DNA from: Paragorgia papillata | Taxonomy: Eukaryota; Cnidaria; Anthozoa; Scleralcyonacea; Coralliidae | Length of the DNA stretch: 64,000 nt | Direction: 5' to 3' | NCBI GenBank assembly: GCA_035771165.1 | Contig: JAWNZC010000421.1 | Coordinates: forward strand, 3,098,501-3,162,500 | Shown: one piece after another, positions 57,623 to 64,000 of the stretch | Layout of the letters: each line of letters begins with the position of its first letter | Position numbering within the stretch: position 1 is the first letter of the stretch | The notes under the pieces: generated by a model | Told to the model about the DNA's origin: nothing | The model's database searches: none | What the model saw: only the letters and a program-made list of their open reading frames with translations | Made by a program: the position numbers and the translations under genes

Positions 57623-57995
57623 ACATTTCAACAGTTCACACCATTTTACTTTGTAATATAAATTTTGAAACATGCATGCACCTGCACATGCAGGAAATTG
57701 AAAATTCCTTCTCCAAATTTTTTAAATCCTTTATACATTATTTTATACCAGATATTTCCTGCTATAAAATCTAATTCATTTGTTACAGGAAGACAAAGAT
57801 TTATATTTAATCTAAATATTTTCTAACTCTTGAATATGTATCTTTGTCTTCCTGTAACAAACCAGGAAATATCTGGTATAAAATAATGTATAAAGGATTT
57901 AAAAAATTTGGAGAAGGAATTTTCAATACATGCAGGCGTGCATGCATGTTTCAAAATTTATATTACAAAGTAAAATGGTGTGAACTGTTGAAATG
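57623..57995. repeat. long near-perfect palindrome (arms about 155-175 bp)
   Basis: The left arm 57623-57799 (starts ACATTTCAACAGTTCACACC) is the reverse complement of the right arm 57840-57995, with two small indels and few mismatches. The loop is about 40 bp. No ORF. It could extrude as a cruciform or give a long hairpin RNA. Confidence 0.9.
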
Positions 57996-58055
57996 TTTAG
58001 TGGTAAATGCTAAAAATAAATATTGGGGGTTTTATACTAATGTACACGAGTGTAA

Positions 58056-58645
58056 AAAAGTAGAGTGCTGTGTACACACGCAAAAACGCACACTCTGTGT
58101 CAGACCTGATGCAGAATGATGTCAGATCTGTTCAGAAAAATGTAGCGACCCCTGATACAGCCTGTTGCAGTATCAGCTATGGTACACCTATGATATCATA
58201 TCTGTATCGTACCTGCAGCTACAACAGACTGTTCAGAACAGATTCTGTCAAACTGTATCAGCCTGACACGGTCAGTGCTGTATATAACAGACTGAACAGG
58301 TATGTTGTCTACGGAGCTGTCGCAGTTTGTTAGAAATTCCAATTAAATGTTGATACATCAGCGCTGGTACATTCTGTAGCTGTCAGGCTGTATCAAGGGT
58401 CGCTACATTTCTCTGAACAGATCTGATATCAGAGCTGATCAGACTGTGCGTTTTTACGTGTGTAGGCAGTGTTTTAGATCAAAGTGAAAACTATGTGGTA
58501 ATTAAACTGCTGAGAATAGTTTTTCTAATGAATACTGACATTTCAAGCAGAGCCCTTCATCAAAATAAAATGTGTAGTAAATTCACTTCTGCAGCATTTT
58601 TATCAAAACTATTCTCAGCAGTTTATTACCTTTCCACTTTGGTTT
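58056..58645. mobile_element. fold-back element, family F, interrupted by a TA-flanked element
   Basis: Left piece AAAAGTAGAGTGCTGTG; right piece GGCAGTGTTTTAGATCAAAG through CTCAGCAGTTTATTACC. Joined, they match the family F end (GTGCTGCGTAGGCAGTGTTTT). The interruption is the element at 58075-58462. Confidence 0.75.
58075..58462. mobile_element. MITE with TA target duplication
   Basis: Termini CACACGCAAAAACGCAC and GTGCGTTTTTACGTGTG are inverse with one mismatch. Inner arms include GATCTGTTCAGAAAAATGTA and complement. TA flanks both sides, as for Tc1/mariner-type elements. No transposase. Confidence 0.78.
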
Positions 58646-59441
58646 ACAAATATAATTTTATATAAACATCACTCGTTTTTCATCCATTTTCCCAGTTTAC
58701 GCAGGAGTTGGCCAGTGGCTTGCTCCCCACAGCAGTTTCCTCCATTTCTCTCTCTCTCTCTCTCTTGCGCATTCTCTCTTTTTAGACCACACTCTGTCAT
58801 GTCCCTCTCCACAACCTGACTTCATGTCGTCCTTGGCCTTCCTCTTCCTCTCACACCTTCCACCTCGTATAACATGCTTTTTATCACCCAGTCACCATCA
58901 TATTTCTATAGTACATGCCCCAGCCATCTCAACCAGTTCCACCTCACAACATCAGTCACCAATTACTCAATCCCCATTCTTTCTCTCAACTCCACACTTG
59001 GCACCCACAAAGATACACCACACATCCATTGTATCCTCCAATTTTATTATATACCTTCTCACACACTGCCAGGGAATGCAGCCACCATGCAGTACACAGT
59101 GCCTGACCTTTAATCAACTATAACAGTTTTACATCATTACATAACCTTTTGTCCTGCCCTAAATATAACAGCTTTATACAAGAATTAAGTTCACATAGAA
59201 CATACTATAAGTCATTCTCTGCTGGTCCAATATCCTTAACAACTTAACATGGGTGGGTGGGTGGGAAAACAGGTCAGGCCTTTGCATGGCAACAAACAAA
59301 AGTGAACTCTTACATCCGGGCCTCGACCTGTCTCCCAGTCCCCCGGCAGCGTGTGAGAAATACGTTTTCTGCCTCTTTCGTTCCTCAGCCGGCAGAAAAC
59401 TTCAAGTAATATTTCATTTATAATTATATTTTTTTCCAGCT
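58646..59441. promoter_or_regulatory. LRRK1: region upstream of LRRK1
   Basis: Contains a short (TC)n at about 58748-58767 and a 100-codon open frame with no recognisable family. A splice acceptor (TTTTTTCCAG, ending 59439) lies two bases before the LRRK1 start codon, so at least one 5' exon, probably non-coding, should lie upstream in this stretch. Confidence 0.45.
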
Positions 59442-62400
59442 ATGGATAAAGAATTTCTGAATGCGTGTGAAACAGGAAACTTAGATGAAGTCTTGCAGAT
59501 TTTATATTACCACAATGATGGTGAAATAAGTCTTTTACAACAGGATCCAAATAGTTTAGATCACATGCATTATTTTCATGCACTGTGTTTCCATGGTCAC
59601 CATGAAATAGTTGGACAACTGTTTGTCTTTGATGTTGATGTGAACTTAAATTCTCAATACGGTACACCACTATCTGTTGCTTGCCAAGGTGGTCATTTGA
59701 AAACTGTTGAAGTGTTGATCAAACATGGTGCTACCATATTTGATCCAAATGCTGTAGAAACACTCTCACCAATCTTCCAGGCTTGTAAGCATGGACATCG
59801 TGACGTTTTTATATACTTAATATCTGAAAAACCAGATATTATTTCAGTGCTTGGACCTCGTCTTCTGGTACAGGCTTGTCACGATGGACACCTGGATATT
59901 GTAGTATTGCTTGTATCGAAAGACATTGATGTAAACGGTGCCTCGGTTGCAGATTCACCAACCAATGCATGTATCTCATATGAATCCATGTTAGAAAGCC
60001 CTCTACATGCTGCATGTTCTCAGCGCCATGTTGAAGTTATCGAGTACCTTCTACAAGAAGGAGCTGAAGTTACTGTTGATTTAGTGGAACACTACTACGA
60101 AGTACTTGGAGAAGCTGTTTCAAGGTGTGTAATGCAGTACAATTGATTCATTTTAGTAGTGACTAAAACAGTGATATTTTGCAGGGGGAATGCGGGGGAA
60201 CGGCGTCCCCCCACTATTTTTGTTGGGTTCCCCTAACAAAAATTAAACGTAGTGCAACACCATTCAACACTGCACTATTTTTGCTTTGAGTCAATGAGTG
60301 TACTCGTTGGCTTTTAGTAGTCTTTTCACACACCCATTAACTTTCACGACAGGAGCCAAGCCCATTTAATTTTACGACCAAAGACCACGCCTATTTGACT
60401 TTAGTGAGCGTTCCCTCACTTCTAAAATTTGGAAAACATCATTAGACTAAAATGTCGTAAACTGAGCAATCTATGTGGCCGTGATAGCACTGAAATATAT
60501 TTAGCAATGATAGTCTGTTTCCAACTGAAATAAATTTTCTCGGTTGAATGGTCACATTTTGCTTTTAGCAGCGACGTGAAATGCCAAAAATGGGCAGCAT
60601 ACTTTACCTTTCCCCCCTCCCTTCAAGAAAATGTTAAATTACTTTTTTCTTAAAAAATTTCATATCAAATGATAAATTACATTAGATTTATTTCACTAAT
60701 ATTTGCTAGAAATTTTAAAGAGTGTTATGGAAGACACCAGAAAGAGAAAGAGAAAGAACATGAATCAATGGAGGCAGATTTTTGTGCTGCAAATTTCTAT
60801 GCAATCCATGACAGTTGGTTTACGCACTGCTCAAAACAGTTGGTTTCAGTTGATTTGTCAAACAACTATTTGCAAAGTATCCCTAAAGAGATCATGAACT
60901 TACCATTTCTGAAGGAAGTTGATGTATCAAGCAACAGTTTGTTTCATTTGCCTGAAGTTGATGATGTACATAGCTCAAGGTATGTGAGCAAATGTGCAGC
61001 TATATATAGATACAGTACAGTACAGTACAGCTCAGTACAGTACAGCTCAGTACAGTACAGTACAGTACAGTACAGTACAGTACAGTATAGTATAGTATAG
61101 TATAGTATAGTATAGTATAGTATAGTATAGTATAGTATAGTATAGTATAGTATAGTATAGTATAGTATAGTATAGTATAGTATAGTATAGTATAGTATAG
61201 TACAACTCAGCTCAGTACAGTACAGTACAGTACAGTACAGTACAGTACAGTACAGTACAGTACAGTACAGTACAGTACATACAGTACAGCTCAGCTCAGT
61301 ACAGCTCAGTGCAGTGCAGTGCAGTACAGCTCAGCTCAGTACAGCTCAGTACAGCTCAGTACAGCTCAGTGCAGTGCAGTACAGCTCAGTGCAGTGCAGT
61401 ATAGTGCAGTACAGTACAGTAAAGTACAGTAGACTACAGAGTGGTTAAAAATGAAAACTTTATCCTTAGTTTCACCCTAAACTCAGTATTATATATATTT
61501 AATACGTCTACTTGTTATTTATATTCTCTTTTATAGGTTAGAGGTAATCACAGCTTCTTCCAATGGCCTCACTCATGTGCCCCTGTCGTTTTTTAACCTT
61601 GAAAGCTTGCTTCACTTAAACCTAGCTAACAACGCCATAACATCATTACTCAATATTCAAGATGGAGAGTGTTGCAGTTTAGAAGAAGAAGATGCACATG
61701 ACGATGTTGTTTGGCAGTGCTATTCGTTAAAGTCTTTAAATTTGGCCAAGAATGAATTAACATCCATTCCTGTGGCAATTCATGCAGCAAATAGTTTAGA
61801 GAAGTTGCAGCTTTGTGAGAATAAGTTGACGTCATTTCCAAGAGGGTGGAAATGCCCGCTGGTATGTAACTGGGTGTAGAAAACCCTCGAACAAGGAAGC
61901 GAAGTATTTTTTAATTTTCTGTCTACATGTACTGTATAAAGTTTTTAAAATAGCGGTCCCCGTTACTTTCGGGATTAGCGCTAATTGAGGGGGTCGCTAC
62001 TTTGGGAAATCTACGGTATTTGTTATGAGCAGGGAAGCCGAACACTCGCAAACGTACCACATGCACTACATGTATACGTACAACTTATCATATCACTTTA
62101 TCTACATCTCATATGCAAACGCTACCACTTAGGAGCACATATGACTATGAATTTGCAACCTTAGCTCTCCATCTGAGTCTCAGTGGCTCAATGGTTAGAG
62201 CGTCTAATCGGTCATTAGAAAGTTGCAGGTTCGAACCCTGTCTGGGGCTCAGAAATCTTGTCTGAGTCATTGAGTAAACGTTGGTAGGTTTGCGAGCTTG
62301 GTGTAAACCAGTCATTAGAAGGTTGTAGGTTCAAACCCTGTCTGGGGGCTCAGAAATCTTGTCTGAGTCATTGAGTAAACGTTGGTAGGTTTGCGAGCTT

Positions 62401-63037
62401 GGTGTAAACCAGTCATTAGAAGGTTGTAGGTTCGAACCCTGTCTGGGGGCTCAGAAATCTTGTCTGAGTCATTGAGTAAACGTTGGTAGGTTTGCGAGCT
62501 TGGTGTAAAGTGGTCATTAGAAGGTTGCAGGTTCGAACCCTGTCTGGGGGCTCAGAAATCTTGTCTGAGTCATTGAGTAAACGTTGGTAGGTTTGCGAGC
62601 TTGGTGTAAAGTGGTCATTAGAAAGTTGTAGGTTCGAACCCTGTCTGGGGGCTCAGAAATCTTGTCTGAGTCATTGAGTAAACGTTGGTACGTTTGCGAG
62701 CGTGGTGTAAATATGTAACAGACGTTGGTAGACGTTCGTCAAGCTCGTGTACTCCATGTACTACTCATATTTTTTTGTCCTATTACTTTAATAGCGAATA
62801 CTAAACCTTGCCAAGAACGAACTCGTGGATTTTCAGCAGTCGGTATTCAACACTTGGATTAAGACTATGGATGATCTGAACTTGAGTTCTAATGAACTGA
62901 CAACAATATCTTGGGATATTTGTCAACTGCAAACTTTACAAAAGTTGGACTTAAGTAAGAACAAGATAGAAAGCATGCCTCCAAAATCCCACTGGACGTG
63001 TACTAATTTAAGAAGATTAAATCTAGCGAACAACAAA
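59442..63037 (+). CDS. LRRK1: LRRK1, N-terminal part (ankyrin and LRR region), 4 exons, continues past the window
   Basis: Exons 59442-60124, 60710-60979, 61537-61861 and 62795-63037 join in phase to 507 codons with no stop. LRRK1 is a ROCO-family kinase (ankyrin repeats, LRRs, Roc GTPase, COR, kinase) that acts on RAB7A in endosomal traffic and in bone. Exon 1 gives the ankyrin repeats (GTPLSVACQGGHLKTVEVLI, SPLHAACSQRHVEVIEYLL). Exons 2-4 give LRRs with LxxLxLxxN spacing (LVSVDLSNNYLQSIP, LQKLDLSKNKIESMP). The block KCPL followed by RILNLAKNEL, and then SHWTCTNLRRLNLANN, follows the human LRRK1 order. The Roc, COR and kinase exons lie beyond 64000. Introns 2 and 3 carry a pentamer array and a SINE-derived array. 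Confidence 0.92.
61012..61440. repeat. (CAGTA)n/(TAGTA)n pentanucleotide array
   Basis: About 430 bp in LRRK1 intron 2 with blocks of ACAGT, TAGTA, CAGCT and GCAGT pentamers. It starts 30 bp after the exon 2 donor. Confidence 0.95.
62164..62715 (+). repeat. 101-bp tandem array derived from a family A SINE
   Basis: A SINE head (CAGTGGCTCAATGGTTAGAG) is followed by five units of about 101 bp starting at 62211, 62311, 62412, 62513 and 62614. Each contains a B-box-like GGTTCGAACCCTGTC and a GTTTGCGAGCTTGGTGTAAA end. Only the first unit has the A box. In LRRK1 intron 3. Confidence 0.92.
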
Positions 63038-64000
63038 GTAAGCTTTTATAATTTATACACGTTTTGAAAAAAGTTATTGGAGTGAATTATAAGTATAGGT
63101 TAATTAATGGTCACGAGTGTGATATGGGATTTAACATCGTGAGTGAAGCTTAACAGCCACCCTCGTGACCATAACCATCTTATCACATGACACACCCAAA
63201 ATTACAGGAGAAGACAATAGCTGATTGAAAGCAAGGTTAAAACACATTTTTGATAAATGATAAAATGCTTTGTTTCAGTGAATGTTCATTGTGAATGAAA
63301 GCCATTTGCTGTTTAAAGTGGCAGTGTTAATCTCATTTGTATGCATAGCGTGATAAGTAGTTATCCGAGTGGGATAACTATAGTTATCCCCCACTAGTTA
63401 TCGCATACTAATGAGCATTTTTATCCCACAATTTCCCTCTCTTCAAAGCCCTGTCCACTTGACGTCGTTTAAGACAGTTGGATAAAGGATTTAACTTGCA
63501 GGGGGGGGGGGTACAGTTGTTTTAAGGCCAAGTGAGTAGATAGTGATGTGTTATATATATTGCAGGCATGCATATGCTATAAATTACAATACTAAGGGTC
63601 TATACAAAATGCCTCCAACCCGTTTTTACATTTACGACTTATTTATAAATAAATCTAAAGATATTCTGACGTGTATCATTCTATGTTCTGGTTTGATTTC
63701 AACCAAATTATGTAATTTATGGTTTTCAGATTACTCTTGAAAACACTTGCCTCAAAATGCAGGAAATAGTGTTTCAGAGACCCTAGAAATCCAAAGGACC
63801 CCCCTAGGTGATCGAGGTTCTCGCCCCCCCCCCCCCCAAACCCAAGACCCTGGCTACGTCACTGAATATGGCATATTTAGGATGCTAACTTTTTCAAATT
63901 TCCTGAAAACTAGAATGTTTTGCCTTGGTTCAAAATCCTTCACTACCTACATAATCCTTTCTCAATTTCACTTGCATTTGGAACAACTTTACTTAGACTT
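63038..64000. other. LRRK1: LRRK1 intron 4 (partial)
   Basis: No exon seen. Contains palindromes at 63098-63180 (GGTCACGAGTGTGATATGGG with a downstream CTCGTGACC) and 63345-63410 (GATAAGTAGTTATCC with GGGATAACTATAGTTATCCC). A hAT-like remnant with a C run and GGCTACGTCACTG lies near 63745-63865. Confidence 0.5.

Noticed and set aside
58824..59123. 99-codon ORF upstream of LRRK1
   Set aside because: Ser/Thr/Pro/His composition follows a pyrimidine-rich tract; overlapping frames are equally open and no family is recognisable.
62211..62715. CRISPR-like array of regularly spaced repeats
   Set aside because: Units are contiguous 101-bp tandem copies with no unique spacers, in an animal intron.

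Overview
This is an intron-rich animal nuclear contig of about 63% A+T, dense in microsatellites, short inverted-repeat DNA elements and tRNA-derived SINEs. The genes are spliced with GT-AG introns and short exons and have clear animal orthologues: an M13 endopeptidase, HINT1, UBAP1, CCDC87, a bZIP factor, SMC5 and LRRK1. From memory, several repeat motifs resemble those of anthozoan cnidarians, for example dispersed GAGTAAAATCGTCTGGC blocks and GCCTACGCAGCA fold-back ends. I therefore favour a coral or sea anemone, but only as a weak inference.

Layout. Positions 1-8177 are intergenic and hold a pair of MITEs with target-site duplications. 8178-15340 (-) is a complete 17-exon M13 (neprilysin/ECE-type) metallopeptidase. 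It sits head-to-head with HINT1 (15615-17615, +), which converges on UBAP1 (18097-22801, -, 7 exons). UBAP1 is in turn head-to-head with a 34-exon CCDC87 orthologue (23565-36921, +). A two-exon bZIP transcription factor follows (about 38403-39926, +). A decayed gene fragment lies at 40032-40977 (-). SMC5 (41920-55845, -) has 33 exons. After 3.6 kb rich in palindromes, the window ends inside LRRK1 (first four coding exons, 59442-63037, +).

I joined exons by eye using splice sites, phase continuity and family alignment from memory. All five complete genes sum to an in-frame length: M13 758 aa, HINT1 115 aa, UBAP1 573 aa, CCDC87 966 aa and SMC5 1075 aa. The bZIP gene is 321 aa or, with one frame correction, 388 aa. 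There is no operon-like functional grouping. The genes share only divergent promoters (M13/HINT1, UBAP1/CCDC87) and convergent 3' ends (HINT1/UBAP1).

The points most worth a second look are: the frame conflict at the start of the bZIP gene (sequence error, frameshift, or ATF4-like overlapping upstream ORF); the 34-exon structure of CCDC87 with a GC-AG intron; the decayed gene with small tandem duplications; a minisatellite grown from a SINE head; a SINE-derived 101-bp array inside LRRK1; and clean nested or target-site-duplicated DNA elements. I saw no CRISPR array, rRNA gene, intact tRNA gene, or transposase or reverse-transcriptase ORF.
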